Below are positions 1-12,444 of a stretch of DNA of 64,000 bases, piece by piece. Origin of the DNA: Metallyticus violacea (lineage: Eukaryota > Arthropoda > Insecta > Mantodea > Metallyticidae); contig CM060846.1 of assembly GCA_030762175.1 (NCBI GenBank), positions 233,679,512 through 233,743,511 on the forward strand. The letters are read 5' to 3'. A model generated the notes under the pieces. The model was given only the letters and a program-made list of their open reading frames with translations, ran no database searches and was not told where the DNA came from. The first letter of the stretch is position 1. Each line of letters begins with the position of its first letter. The translations under genes and the position numbers were made by a program.

Positions 1-2690
1 TAATATTAACTTAAAAAGAAGAAAAAATAAGAAAATAAAAAAACAATAATACAGCAAGCAACAGCAGTAGCAATTTATACTATATCAACATACGTAAATT
101 CTGAAAGTGGAAATAAATATATGAGCAAAGCATGAAATTAAAAACCCTAACAATACTATAAAGGAGACAGAAACATTTATGATAGTAAACAAAATAATAG
201 AATGAATAAATATACAGCAGGGTAAAACAAATAAATACACATATTGTAACAAAAGGAATCTGAATCAAGGGTAATGGATTATTTCTAATAATATTAAACA
301 ATTTCTTGTGAAATGCTACTAAGTTTGGCAGTCTGTCACATCCTGTGGCAATGCTGTTGTTGGCACTGGGGCGATAGTTTGAAGGAGAAGCAGAGATAAA
401 GCTATTGGTTAGGTTTCCCTCAGGTCTCTAGTTACCGAAAGACTTCAATTCACCATGTTACGTTTTCCTGCAAAGTGCAACCTCTTCAGACCGTACAAGA
501 CTTTTCTAAAGTACATTGCAGATATGATATTTGTTCTCATTGCTGACCATCCTATAAACTTTATCAAGCTTCATTCACTTGCTCATTTCCAAACCTTGCC
601 TGGCATTTTAAGGTATGCGTTAAAACGGATACCAGGTAAAACCAGAAAAACGTCTTTACAGTTTTCTTTTACAGTGTTGAAGGTGACTGCAACAAACACG
701 TATATGACAAAGGTGTTTTTATGAAACGTGCGTAATACAACCACTCGTTCTGTTATAACAATTGCGTCATTTAATTGTATATGTGGGTGCGTGATGGGTA
801 TTTGAAACTGTTTCAAATAATACCCGGGATTTGTCAATTCATTTTTTATCTTATGCACTCTTTTGAGTATAAAACTTTGCACTCAGTGCCCTTTCGTTTG
901 CATGCAGCTTCTTATGTCGAGTAACTTTCCATTCCGTGAGGTTGGCTTCTTATTTTCATGAAGCGAATGAGACACCGTAAAGGAGAAGGTAGCAGTGCAA
1001 CTGAGGAGGCCAGTTGCGTAATGCGTTCTGTTCAAGACGCTATCAAAATTTAATGCTTTGAGTCTCTCAATGATTCTTTTTCACAACATTTATTATATCC
1101 TTTGTCCAGCTTATTATTTCAATCTTTTTCAGCTAAATTATAGTATCACTTGACTTCTTTCTTTGAGGTCTGCCAATTGTTAGTTCCAATTGTTTCCACT
1201 TATGTATTTTCTTCATCCGTTTATATAACCAAATCAGCACAGTATCGGGATCTACGCTTCATAGGTTAAAGTACTCAAATCATGGGCCATGTCCCCCTTT
1301 TTCTTAAATGTATTGTAGCTGTCTCTATGAGACGGAAAACTAAATAAAGATAATTCTTAAATACATGCACTTGATGATGGTGAATACAAGAAACGACCCA
1401 AGTGCACGTGGACAATAGGGATTGCCATATTCAGTTCTGATGCAAACTGCTACTGCTATTACCATCCCCTAGCATCACTTTTATCAGAAGTGCACTTGTT
1501 ATTAAACCCTACTACCGCCGTTATATACAGGCACTGTGACCACCACCCATTTATTGCCAAAAAACAATTTTTATTAAACTAAATGCGGCACATGTGCAGG
1601 TCACTATACAAAACTGAATATTATGATCAAAAACCAACTTACTTTAATTCAATAGACCAAATGTGGATGTATCAATAGCTTATTCAAATATAAATAGCCT
1701 ATTTAACTGCTTATCCTTAACGATATTCCACCCACAATAATGTTCGCTTATGTAACTAAATTGTCGAAGTTGTGTTTCATGATTAAGTTTCCATCGTAAG
1801 GAAAGTGAAAGAGAGAGAAATAAAAGAAATTAAAATAATCCATTCAATCGTTCTCCTAAGTTATCGCGCCACGATAGCTTATTACGACGAAATTATCGTT
1901 TTCTTTCGGAATATAACCAGTTTCATGTAGACCTTCGAATAAGTTTAATGTTACGTCCGCTGCTCATTAGTTTAAATTTCCGTCATTCCTGTAATACTGG
2001 CCTCAACATGCATACGGCCTCTCAAATTTCCTTCGGTTAAAATGTCACTTTCGTGACAAAACTTTGTTGTTTTTCTACTAAACTTGTTGAAAATGCTACA
2101 GGATACTAAGGAAGCCTTGTCAAGATAAATTTACAACGCCTTTTTCAGTTCAGATGCTTCAAAAAACAAAAATACCAAATAACTGGCCTAGAGCATGCGT
2201 CTCTTTATGATCCAAGTGCAGAACATTTAATATTTCTGAGCTTTTGTAGATTTTGTATGAGGTCAGACACTGGTCGTGGTATTCACGTGCTTTTAACGTA
2301 AGAAGCATACAATTGCAACAGACCTGCCATCCCAGGCTGTTTTTGTGAATGGCACATTCTTAAAGAATGGTGTTATCATGTTTAAATCCAGTGACTTATT
2401 TGAGGCATTTATGCGAAGTTTTTCTCTGCCCTAAGAAGAACTTTTGCAGTAGCTTTAGCACTTCTGTTTCTTGGAGATCTTTATTATCGACAATGCCGTT
2501 CTGAAGGTCGCAACATTTACAATGTATAAATGAAAATTATATTAAAAATAAAGAAGTAATTGTAACAAACATAAATTCTCTGTAATTTTGCATCTAATTG
2601 TCTGGTCTAATTTTAATTTTAGAAAGAAAAAGAGAAAAGAAAAAAAAAATAGCCTAGGATTTTAGCAAACACAAGAGGAAATATTTTGAA
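1..2690. other. anonymous AT-rich DNA
   Basis: I see no recognisable gene, transposase or SINE in this stretch. The open frames (for example a 99-codon frame on the minus strand at 583-882) have no recognisable motif and overlap an equally open frame on the other strand, so they look like chance frames. Confidence 0.6.
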
Positions 2691-2697
2691 TTTACAA

Positions 2698-3165
2698 CGG
2701 TGACCGAGGAGGTGCATCAGGTGGTAACGCTTCGGACCTGTATTCGGAAGGTTCCGGGTTCAAATTCCTTGGGGCCACAATTCTGGCCTTTTCCCCCCTG
2801 GTCGCTTAGGCAAATACTCGGTAGATATTTGTAAGCATTTTCCACCATCCCATTTAACATCATTTCATTCCGTTGGTTCTGTTGCTGATCCCAAAGTACC
2901 AAACAATGTGCGCTGGTGCTATGTGCGGTGTGACAGGGACTTGCGCATTGGGAAGGTTTCGGCTCCGGTGTCTGGTGTAAAAACGGCCCTTCTGAGAGGA
3001 GCCTTTGCTTGCGTCCTAATACTTTCTGGAAATATTATTAGTTCCTGGGTCCTAGCTGTGCGGTGTCAGCCTCTTCCCCTCTCCCTCATGGAGATGTCCC
3101 CATTGGGAGTATAGATGCGCCAGCGCTTCAGCATGGTTGAAGTGCCGTAATTATCTCCTCTGTCC
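2698..3165 (+). mobile_element. SINE family C, near full length
   Basis: This is a tRNA-derived SINE. The head has an A-box-like stretch (GCATCAGGTGGTAAC, about 2712-2726) and a B-box-like stretch (GGTTCCGGGTTCAAATTCC, about 2749-2767), as expected for an RNA polymerase III promoter. A long GC-richer body follows and ends with the family signature CCCATTGGGAGTATAG near 3100-3115. The same head and body recur at about 18.1-18.56 kb (minus) and in partial copies at 10.9, 14.8, 21.8, 29.9-30.6 and 63.2 kb. The short open frames across it are by-products of the SINE body. Confidence 0.75.
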
Positions 3166-3814
3166 CTGCCAAAGCAACCCAACACTAGGGTGAAAAACAC
3201 AAAAGAACTTCCGGTTATGTCGGTATCTGTGTCTCTAATGTTCTTGCTACTAATTTGCCAAACAAGGAAAAGAGACCTAATATTGGGTTTTAAAATAAAA
3301 TGGCAGAACAATGAAATAGATTCACATTGCACTAATCACCGGTGCTCAAAATACTTCAACTAGAAACTTTATTTTGTCGCCTACCGGCTAAGTAATGAGG
3401 AACAAGAGAAAATGTGAAAGAGAAAGCACATGATATAGAATACGTTACATTTAAACGTTTTAAGCAGCTGTAAGTATTTAAAAACTTATCTAACTTACTT
3501 GAAGTACAACATAACGATACATTATTTTCGCATGGTTAGTACTTACTACTAGTAATATACATATATATACTTATTATATATTTTAAATGCATTAAAGAGA
3601 ATTTCTGTAGTGGGCATATTTCGTGGCTTGGATTTCATCTTCGCTTCTCCCTTTGTCATCTACTTTAAGGTCGCATTTGAAATCCGTTCCCTGCCTGTAT
3701 CACGATAGTATATATTCTTTTGCGAGGACAGATGTGCAGTTGATTCTCGGGCAACGCCTTTTTTGTGTAAATGTTATTTTAAGTTCGATTCAACTTGTCG
3801 GTGTGTTTGAGGAT
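3166..3814. other. anonymous DNA between SINEs
   Basis: AT-rich, with a short TA-rich run near 3550-3580. I see no gene. The last 14 bases (3801-3814) are the left target-site duplication of the SINE that follows. Confidence 0.6.
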
Positions 3815-4098
3815 TTTTTTAATTAAACAGTGTTTAACGCCCATTTTTACCACTGAGGCACCACAAGCGGTGAACACTGATGATACTTGAGATGAAATAA
3901 TATATTGGGACAGGATTATTTTTAAGGAAGGAAACGTTCCAGGCCAAAGTTTCGGGTTCCTCCCCGGCATTTGCCATTTATCAGGAATGAGGAAAACCTG
4001 GAAAAAATCTCAGTCAGGGAGGACGGTCCTGGTGGGATTCGAAACCCAGACCTACGAGTTCGCGCGTTAACGACCTCGGCCATCCGTGGCGGTGTGTT
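3815..4098 (-). mobile_element. SINE family A, full length, with TSD
   Basis: This is a Leu/Ser-type tRNA-derived SINE. On the minus strand the head reads GGCCGAGGTCGTTAACGCGC, followed by a B box (GGTTTCGAATCCC-like) and a body with the CTCAGTC / GGCAAATGCCGGGGAGG / CTGGAACGTTTCCTTCC landmarks. It ends in TAAAAATGGGCGTTAAACACTG. The flanks carry a 14-bp target-site duplication with one mismatch: GTGTGTTTGAGGAT at 3801-3814 and GTGTGTTTGCGGAT at 4099-4112. That indicates insertion by target-primed reverse transcription using the machinery of a partner LINE. Confidence 0.88.
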
Positions 4099-4112
4099 GT
4101 GTGTTTGCGGAT

Positions 4113-4984
4113 GCTTCATTAACAACGTTCCTGATGGATTGCCTCCTTTAGGTAAAAAGTGGATGAGAAGAAAGCATACGCAATGAAATCAGATTATTTA
4201 TGGTGGCCGAACTTCATATTTTCAATCAGAATGTATTTTCCTGATACAATGCATGTTTAGGCAACGAATGACAACTGCACTTCTTCTGTACGGTTGGATT
4301 GTATACACGTTTTAGGAAGTGGATGTGGAGTATCGGCATCGCATAGTAACCGAGACATAAAACACTGCACAAGGTTTATTACTTAGGCCAGGACATATAC
4401 GTATCCTCTTTGCATGTTCTTTCTTATGCCTCAAAGTGTAAAGTATACAAAGAAATGTGAAAATAAAATTCTCTATCTCATAGTATTCTATGGTCTGCTG
4501 CATTCTTAGTTCTGTTTTTCAGTCTGTAGACATAAACAAAAAATCATAATATGCTGTTACTTTTAACATGGCAACAAGGACACCAATGTTAGTAATGTTA
4601 AAGAAAGAAATGTTATCAGTGTTGAGTTTTGTTTATTGGAACACTGAGAAGTGTACGCTTTAGTGGTCCGTTAAGTAAGTGTTTTCTTGAAACTAAGATT
4701 ACATTTAAAAAGGCTCGAGAAAGTAATTTTTTCGCTATTTTCAATGAAATACTGAGCTTTTAGTTCCTGATTACTTTATGTGTTAGGTTTGAGAAAGGGC
4801 ACACAATTAAAGGGGTTCGAATCCTTAAACTTTCTAATGCAATAACAGAATGTATCATTGCTGGTGAGCGATGAAACCGAAAGAACACATCGCGTGTGGT
4901 CCGAAGGGAGAGTAACATAACTGCATACATTTGAAAACTGAAGTCAGTCGGAAATAGCAAGGACTATTGTTGAATTTCCTTTCA
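4113..4984. other. anonymous DNA
   Basis: AT-rich sequence without a recognisable gene or repeat family. Short frames on the minus strand at 4312-4503 and 4760-4960 have no motif. Confidence 0.6.
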
Positions 4985-5211
4985 AATAGTGTTTAACGCT
5001 CCTTATTACTGCTGAGGCATCCAAGGCGTTGGGCACAGATACACTGGGAAAGGATTTCTTAAGGAAGGTACCGATCCAGGCATTTTCCACTCATGAGGGC
5101 TGAGGAAAACCTGATAAAACGTCAATCAGGGAGGGCGTTCCTGGTGAGAATCGAACCCCAGACCTCCCGCTCACGAGTTCATACCTAATGATCTGCACCC
5201 TTAACGGTCCG
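4985..5211 (-). mobile_element. SINE family A, diverged copy
   Basis: Same family as 3815-4098 and in the same orientation. The tail complement AGTGTTTAACGC is at the left and the tRNA-like head complement (GAATCGAACCCCAGACCTCC) is near 5148-5170. It is more diverged, with internal deletions around the middle of the body. No target-site duplication is evident. Confidence 0.82.
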
Positions 5212-6425
5212 ATTGTTGAATTATGTATTGTACACCTAAGTGCTGGTGATATCGAAGTAGCTCCCTTATTAACTTCATATTTTCATTTGCGTATTGATGT
5301 TGTTATACAATGTTTATGAATATTGTGCTTCAATGTCATATGCAAATATTTCAATTCCCAGAAGTTGTCTTCAGTTGGTAAGCCTATCTAGCACGTCAAC
5401 TATTACTGCACTTGCTATGTTAGCTGATATTAAAAGAAAAGTTAATTTTTATACTCTTCATACGCTACAAAATTTTGCTTTTTGTTGACCATATTAATTT
5501 ATAAACTAATTTAATTAAAATGTCTAATTATTTGTTTTTCGTAATCACAATTATTTTTCGATTTAAAAGCATTTTGCATGCTATAATGCTTTTAACTGTT
5601 GAAATGAATGTAAGGGTTGCATCAAAAGCGAAGAGTTTTCTGCTTCTTGCAATTTTAAAAACTTGTTTGGCGTAACAATGCACAGAGTAACCTATATAAT
5701 TGAATATGAGTAAATGCTGAATATTGCTAAACTTTTTGAAGGGGCCATTATTGGGTTCAACTCCAGGTGACCCAATCATGGCACTCCTGGGGGGGGGACT
5801 TCATTCAAAATGTAATGATGTGTAAGTTTCAATGTTGTGCCTGACCTCAACAAATTACGCAACCTTTGTAAGAACTTTTTTGAGAAGTTATAGGACGTTA
5901 AAACGAAAAATACTAAATGGAGATAAATACAGATAAAGAAAGCTAATTTACATCATTTATTAATTGGTCAAAATAAGCTCTATTAACATCTAAATACTTA
6001 ATAACTACTTTTCATAGACTTTCTAGAACATACAGAAAGTAACAGCACCACAAGATTTAATGTAAAAAAAAAAAACAACAGAGCAAATTCCTATTCTAAG
6101 GTGTAGTATCAGACAAGCCAAGCGAGGTTAAACACGTCCTGTCCATCTTGCAAAGTATAGCGGGCTCCATCTTGTTATCGTATTTCGGCTGGTACATTTT
6201 CCAACAGTGAGGTAATTCATAGCTGAACAATTGACAATATGCCCCACGTTTAACAGGACTAGGATTAGGAATTTTCAGGTGCTCAATAAGGAATATTACA
6301 TTTATTAACATGTTAAGTCCCTCATTAGGAAGTAATATGTTTGTTAACAGTGAAACTTTCTCTGCAATTGCATCATGCAACCATTACAAAATACTACTGG
6401 CGCAACTCATGTGATAAGCGTGACA
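5212..6425. other. anonymous AT-rich DNA
   Basis: No recognisable element. A 94-codon minus-strand frame at 6096-6380 is the longest open stretch and has no family signature that I recognise. There is a G run at 5789-5797 and an A run at 6065-6074. Confidence 0.5.
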
Positions 6426-6711
6426 TACCCCACGGGTGGCCGAGGTCATTAAGGAGTCCACTTGTGAGCGTGAGGTCTGGGGTTCGATTCTCATCAGGAC
6501 AGTCCTCCCTGACTTATTTTTTTCTCCCAGGTTTTCCTCAGTACTCATAAATGGCAAATGCCTTGAATGTACCCTAAACTTAGGCCTGGAACGTTTCCTT
6601 TAAAAAAATAACCTTTCCCAATTTATCATTTTATCTTATGTATCATCAGTGTTACGGCCTATGGTGCCTCGGTAGTAAAAACGGGCGTTAAACACTGCTA
6701 AAAAAAAAAGA
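6426..6711 (+). mobile_element. SINE family A, full length
   Basis: The tRNA-derived head CCACGGGTGGCCGAGGTCAT is followed by the B box GGGGTTCGATTCTCA and the complete family body. The copy ends in AAACGGGCGTTAAACACTGC plus an A-rich tail. No convincing target-site duplication could be found by eye. Confidence 0.88.
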
Positions 6712-7429
6712 GTGGAATTTCTGCTGTTTTAGCGTTCGTTGTACCGAAATGCGAATGTTACCGCTGTCTCTGGCCCATTTATGTCGACTTATCTGAGGAT
6801 TTAGCAGCAAGAACATTAATAGCATTCTCATAATTGACATTTGATTTCATGTCCATGCGATTCCTGTTCTTCATATTTCCGTATTCCAATTTTTTTCAAT
6901 TTCATACATGACATTTGCATTTCGTGTCACTGACTAAACACTTCCGTTGCAAGTCGATAATTTCTCTTGCATTCACCCAGTATTAAACGTATTTTTATCC
7001 TTACTTCAAACCAAAACACATTTATGAACCTATGAAAGATAAACAATTGAAATTGCTTATTTTGATCACTTTGAACCTGAAATTTGGTAGATTTATTTTG
7101 TTCTTACTTTCCAAGTCTCGTTTTCTTATTCAAAAAGTGCAATCAACCTGCACAATACTATTTCAAACCTCTATAATTTCTAAAGATTTCTTTTTAGAAA
7201 AATATTTAACAAAGACTGCATAATTTGTTCCGCACAATAAAACATCTAAAACAAATACCATCGTCCCGTATGAGATACTGAACCCCCCCCCCCCGAAGCT
7301 TCATGATGAGGCCCCTGAAGTATTTTCTTTGAAGCTGTCTTGATATCTCCTTCCTCCTAAAGGTTTAGAAAAAGTAAGTGTGTGTGTATGTATATAAGTG
7401 ATTTTAGCTTGTAATATTTTATATGAGCC
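6712..7429. other. anonymous DNA with a C run
   Basis: No gene seen. Contains an interrupted C run near 7284-7294 and a short GT-rich stretch near 7377-7390. Confidence 0.55.
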
Positions 7430-8390
7430 ACTCTGAATGTACACAATCTCATAAATTACGAGACTGACTTCACTGTAAAAGAAATGGAAACAAGATAAAT
7501 GAATAGTATATGCATTGTATGTGTATGCCTCAAAGAGACGATGTCACAGGCCTCTGGATGTCTTAAACATCGTCAAAGCCTCTCCCATTCAACGGAAACT
7601 TCAGTTTTAGAAAAAGAAAACAGACGCAAGGGAAGAAAGCTGGTAAACAGGGTGGTTGATTGAGCACATCCTTTTTTTAGTCAAAAACTTCTTTACAACT
7701 ACCGTCCGGTAACTGGTGCATTGTCATGCAGTAGCCATCAACTGTCTGGTGTTGAGTACTCAGATTTCAGCAGCGAATCCTCTTCCATAGGCATTCCAAA
7801 ACACTCAAATTAAACTTTTCAGTGACAGTCTGTCCCTCAGGGATAAGTTCGTGATAAATAATCCCCTTGCTGTAGTGAAAGCACAGTAACATTGTCTTCG
7901 CGTTTCACTTTCGCAAACGAACTTTATTCTCTCTGATTGTAACTTGCAGTCTCCACTTTGAAGTTTAGTTGTGGACTCATAGCCATAGCTTCAAGTTTCG
8001 TTTCCGCATCAGTAGAATGAACAAACATTTCATTCCTATGAGCAGTTTTAAGGGCAAATATTTTTTTTTTTTTTTTTGCATAAATCTTCAAGTGAGATGC
8101 GATGAATCGTTTCTCGGCTTACATCAAATTCATCAGCCATTATTCTCGCCGTCACACAACGATCTTCTTCAACCAGTTCTCTCACTTTTGCATTGAGATC
8201 GTCATTACGCACTAAAATGACACGTTCATCTTCTTTTATTCCCACTTTTAAGTAGCTTATATCACTAGAATTCCTGTGCATCATATAAACAATATCCTGT
8301 TGTATCACTTGCACACTCTCGGTCGCACTTTTGGCGAATTTAAAACAGAATTTAGTGTTCGCTTTCCGCTCCATTACGCTAACGTTCTAC
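7430..8390 (-). pseudogene. mariner-family transposase, decayed
   Basis: Mariner transposases cut and paste DNA at TA sites with a D,D34D catalytic triad. Reading the minus strand from about 8374, the N-terminal helix-turn-helix region is clear: MERKANTKFCFKFAKSATES, then NDDLNAKVRELVEEDRCVTA, then FDVSRETIHRI (typical of mariner). A run of A and frame breaks follow. Around 7800-7890 there is a stretch reading KTMLLCFHYSKG / IIYHELIPEGQTVTEKF. A diverged match to the DNAPAH and SPDLAPCDF region lies near 7600-7720. Stops and frameshifts throughout make it non-functional. I could not fix the terminal inverted repeats, so the limits are those of the coding remnant. Confidence 0.85.
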
Positions 8391-9786
8391 TACTACCACA
8401 CAAAATGGCGCCCTATTTCCGTCATGCTTAACGTGCAGAGATGCAATGTTGCCAGATTATAGATGAAGGTTGGACATTTCTATGGTATGCAATGTATTGT
8501 TTCTGCCGTTACTCTTTCCCTTAAAATAAAATCAGTCTCATTGTTTAATTGTTGGACTGAGTGTATCAATGTTGCAAAATATTTAACATTCGAAACACAA
8601 ATAAAACATGAAACTTCTGTTCTCGTGTAGTAGGTCAGCAAAGAAAATGTTATTTACTACTTTGGAATACCATGGTAAAGAAGCTTACAATTATGTTTAT
8701 GGAAATGTAAGGTTTATAATCAGTTATGTTTAAATCTATGGATAAGTGCAGAGGTTATAAAACGCAAAGAAAAGTAACTTTCCTAGTTTGGCTTTATTTT
8801 AGGATGACTACTCTGTGATTACAGATTCGGATTTAGTTTGAGGTTCATTTACTAATAGCATCTGTGTAGGGGGTGTTGTGAGAGGCAGTCTGGGTCAAGG
8901 ATAACATACCGGCGATGAACTGTCATATATCCATACAATCATAGCTGTCTTGAGCATTGCTTGCGATGATGGCATTCCCACTTTATCTTGACTAGTGTGG
9001 ACATTTGCTCCCTAAACATACACCCTCTGGAGTAGAAACACACCATTATCTAAAATACAACACTCTATTCCAATGTTCTGGATATGGAGCAACCGCATGC
9101 TCCTATATTATGGTCAATAACCATAGAGGTAGTTATTTAATTCCAAAATTTTAAAATTGAGCCTCACTAGGGTGCAGCAGGTATAGATAAATGCAAGGGA
9201 AATTAGTTTAGTTGACAAACACCGAAACATGGTGCAATGAAAGACATTCCTGTTTCCAGAGAGGAGGCAAGAAATAATTTATGTACCAACAAAGGGTGAA
9301 CTTTCTATTTTTGTTGTAATTCTCGAAACACATTTTATGACAAACAGTTTCTTCTGTGATTTCAGTACACATAGAAAACAATAACTAATAAAAACTTTTT
9401 TGTAAAATGTGTACGATTATGGTAGGCTTATTTAACTAGATATTTGTATTACACACAGTCACTCAGTACTGCTGACTCAATATTTATTATCTCTTCACGG
9501 AAATGAAATTAGTTTATATATATATTGGTGCTATTTAATATTATCCTCTAGGTAAAAGTCAGTCACTGGCATCGGAATCCCATATTCTGTTCCGGCTAAG
9601 ACTGATAACAAATACGCTCGTAGTTTGAGTAGCATGATGCTGACAGCGTTGCCGTTTTTAGCTGTAAACCGGGAATTTGAGCGGTGAAACTATACTGGAT
9701 ATAGCGCATTGTTATATGCACCTATAACAATGTGCTAAATACTATAACAAACATTATATACTATAAATGAACCTCTACACCCATGT
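8391..9786. other. anonymous DNA
   Basis: AT-rich; no gene or repeat family recognised. The first 100 bases may still belong to the mariner element (its 5' untranslated end), but no inverted repeat was found to prove this. Confidence 0.5.
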
Positions 9787-10078
9787 TTCTGGTGGTCTAA
9801 TGGTAACCATAATTGCCTCGTAAACCCAAGATCATGGGTTCAATGCTGGCCAGGATCGATGGATTTTTTCGGGGGTAAAAATCAAAAAAAAAAAAAAAAA
9901 AAAAAAAAACGTATGGCTTCGTCGGAAATGAAGTAAAGCCGTGGATTCCGTGTCAGGCCTCAAGCGTGAAAGAAGAAGCCTGTGAACAAAATTTGTCAGC
10001 CGTTTTACGCCCTAAATTAAATGGGACGCTGATGACTTGAGATGTTAAAGAGCGTCCGCAAATAAAACAAATCAACAA
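9787..10078 (+). mobile_element. SINE family B with internal A run
   Basis: Asp/Glu-like tRNA head (GGTGGTCTAATGGTAACC, then GGGTTCAATGCTGGCCAGGA). A body starting GATGGATTTTTTCGGG is interrupted by about 26 A at 9884-9909. It continues with TATGGCTTC, TCAAGCGTGAAAGAAG, AAATTTGTCAGCCGTTTTACG and GATGTTAAAGAGCGTCCGCA, and ends in AATAAAACAAATC. The inner A run is not in the other copies and looks like a local expansion of the AAAATC motif. Confidence 0.88.
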
Positions 10079-10397
10079 TCTTCCTATGTAAGAAGTGTAC
10101 ATACCGGAAGTCCTTGAACTACACCGCAATGATTTCATAAATTGTACAAGGGTGTTACGCAAGCGATTTGAGATAGGAAATATATGGTCTGCCTGTTCAT
10201 ATTTCAAAGTTATGGCACTAAGTTTGTTTAAGTACCAGTGCACCAGTGATTAATGCAACTTTCATTTGAAATGATATCAGTTGTGGAATATTATTTTTGG
10301 AGCAGTCGGTGTGAAGCAAAAGTGCATCATAGTTATCGAGTTGGAGACACGCTGATAACATTTTTACTATTACATCTTTTATATGATGAAGTTAAAC

Positions 10398-10431
<34 letters not shown>

Positions 10432-10900
10432 GTTGAAATTTGGGAAACTGTTCACGAAAGTGTTTTTAAGATATTCAAAGGAAAATTTGTATCCCATTTT
10501 AATTTAACGCTAACCTATCGGCAGCTAATTTCAACTCCGTTATTTTTTATTTATTTTTTTTTTTGTGGATCATGGACACCTTATCTCAAATAAATGGTCT
10601 ACAATCTCTAAAGTTATTGCGGTATATTTCATTAATGCTCGGTATAACTATGATGCATGGAAATCGTTAAATTACCATACTTTGATAACCGGCTTATACT
10701 TTCTTCTTGTTATTCGCTGTTTATTCTGAACTCACAGTTCCTTTGATTGCAGTGCGGGGATACTTATAATTTTCTCCCTATTATTTTATCTGTACTGTTT
10801 TATTTATTTGCATTATTCCACTCACATTTCCTTTTTATAATTTTTTCTCGTTTTTTGGGCCGTGGACGAATCTAGTGGAAGGATGAATGGTCTGAGGCGG
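10079..10900. other. anonymous DNA with AAT microsatellite
   Basis: Holds an (AAT)n run at 10398-10429 and T-rich stretches near 10540-10565. No gene was seen. Confidence 0.55.
10398..10429. repeat. (AAT)n microsatellite
   Basis: About ten uninterrupted copies of AAT. Confidence 0.97.
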
Positions 10901-10904
10901 AAGA

Positions 10905-11290
10905 GGATAATTTCAATACTAAGTCGCGCTCACGGCTGGCCCTTTATGCCCATTACCCCAATCAAGTCACCTCCTGGAGGAAGGATACCTTGAGGGAGGC
11001 AACGGGTGGCCAGGATCTATGGGCAAGAACTACGAGGTCGCAGATAAGGTCGTACTAACATGTTTCCAGATAGAATACCCCGAGTTGTTGCATCCCTTAG
11101 GAAGATCCGCGTCCATTCCAGATGTCGGGGCAGAAACCTTTGCCAGCCCATCTTTTGACCCTGTAACAAAACGAAATGATATATCAAATGGGAGATCGAT
11201 GTAAAAATCCATCCCAGCATTCGGCTAATTGACCAGGGGAAACCAAGGTCTGAATGGCGGGCCCAGAAATGCGAGTGTTACCGTCTCCCG
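10905..11290 (-). mobile_element. SINE family C, head damaged
   Basis: The left end (GCTCACGGCTGGCCCTTTATG) matches the left end of the copy at about 18.1 kb. The body keeps ACATGTTTCCAGATAGAATA and TCCATTCCAGATGTCGGGGC. The tRNA-like head complement at the right (GACCAGGGGAAACC, then GCGAGTGTTACC) is partly lost. Small open frames on both strands here come from the GC-richer SINE body. Confidence 0.72.
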
Positions 11291-11569
11291 GTGTGCTGGT
11301 CCTGATGGATGGTCAGCACAGCCAAATGTTCCTTTGGTGACATTCCTTTTGTACACGCAGAGGCCTAAGAAGCGGGAAAAAAGCGATCTCTAGACATTGA
11401 CATTGCCCTATTTCACTAAATTCTGCAGATTTCTAGTATGAAAGTCTCTAATATCAAACATGTTTACCTATAACTAGAAATATATCCAGAGACCCGTATC
11501 AGATTATAAATTGGAATACTCAATGCAAACTATGGCCATTTTGGGTCGTTTATTAGCTGCTCCGTTCTT

Positions 11570-11879
11570 TTTTTTTTTTTTTTTTTTTTTGATTGATTTA
11601 TTTAAGGACGCTCTTTAACAGCTCAGGTCATCAGCGTCCCATTCAACTCAGGGCGTGAAACGGCTGACAAATTTTGCTCAGAGGCCTCTCTTTCAGGCTT
11701 GAGGTTCTTTTTCGTGCCGCAAATGTACGACACGGGACCCACGGCTTTACTTCCCTTCCGAAGGAAGCCATACTTAGGATTTTTACGCCCGAAAAAATCC
11801 ATCGGTCCTGGCCGGGATCGAACCCGCGTTTTGAGTATAGGAGGCAAGTATGGTAACCACTACACCACCAGGACCGACT
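11570..11879 (-). mobile_element. SINE family B, full length, with TSD
   Basis: A well-preserved copy. The minus-strand head reads GGTCCTGGTGGTGTAGTGGT and closes with GCGGGTTCGATCCCGGCCAG; TCCTGG and CCAGGA can pair as a tRNA acceptor stem. The body carries the family landmarks and ends in AAATAAATCAATC followed by a poly-A tail (seen as T at 11570-11590). It is bracketed by a perfect 10-bp target-site duplication CTCCGTTCTT at 11560-11569 and 11880-11889. This is one of the youngest-looking insertions in the window. Confidence 0.93.
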
Positions 11880-11889
11880 CTCCGTTCTT

Positions 11890-12444
11890 CAGTTTCCTAT
11901 AACTAAGCACAGTATAAACCCCAAATATATTATCACCAAGCATCGAGACGAGAGAAGAAAAAATATAAAATAAGAATCTATATAAAAATAAGGACAAATC
12001 TGTTGAATATTGTATTATGTTTTCATAGCTTGATGGTTTCCCAGCGAGATACATAGGACAACTGTTTTATTATTATTTATTTTATTTCCTATAACCCAAA
12101 TATATAATGTTGTGTTTTCTTAAGAAGCTCCTTTTCTCCTTTTTTTTAACGGAACATATATGCATGTTCAAAATAGATATCAAGCTTACACGCTTATAAT
12201 AATAAGAAAAATACTTAAAAATGTGATTAAAGAGTCATAATTTACTAATATTGTACTTCTGTTCACGTGTATTTGTTGCGAAAAATAAAAACGTTGACTT
12301 TATTTAATGATACTTTGGATTCCCTTTAATTTACAGGATTAACATAAAACTTGATCCATTTTCATGAAATAATAGTTAATCGCAAATGAAATTTAAATGA
12401 CATATAGCATAGCATGCACACGTGTACTTTTTATCTTATAACCG
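11890..12444. other. anonymous AT-rich DNA
   Basis: No gene or repeat recognised. Confidence 0.6.

Noticed and set aside
6096..6380. 94-codon minus-strand gene
   Set aside because: No recognisable domain, signal peptide or splice context; length is compatible with chance.
11803..11879. Functional tRNA gene on the minus strand
   Set aside because: It is the head of a SINE B copy. The same head recurs in other family B copies, followed by the same body, and the copy is bracketed by a target duplication.
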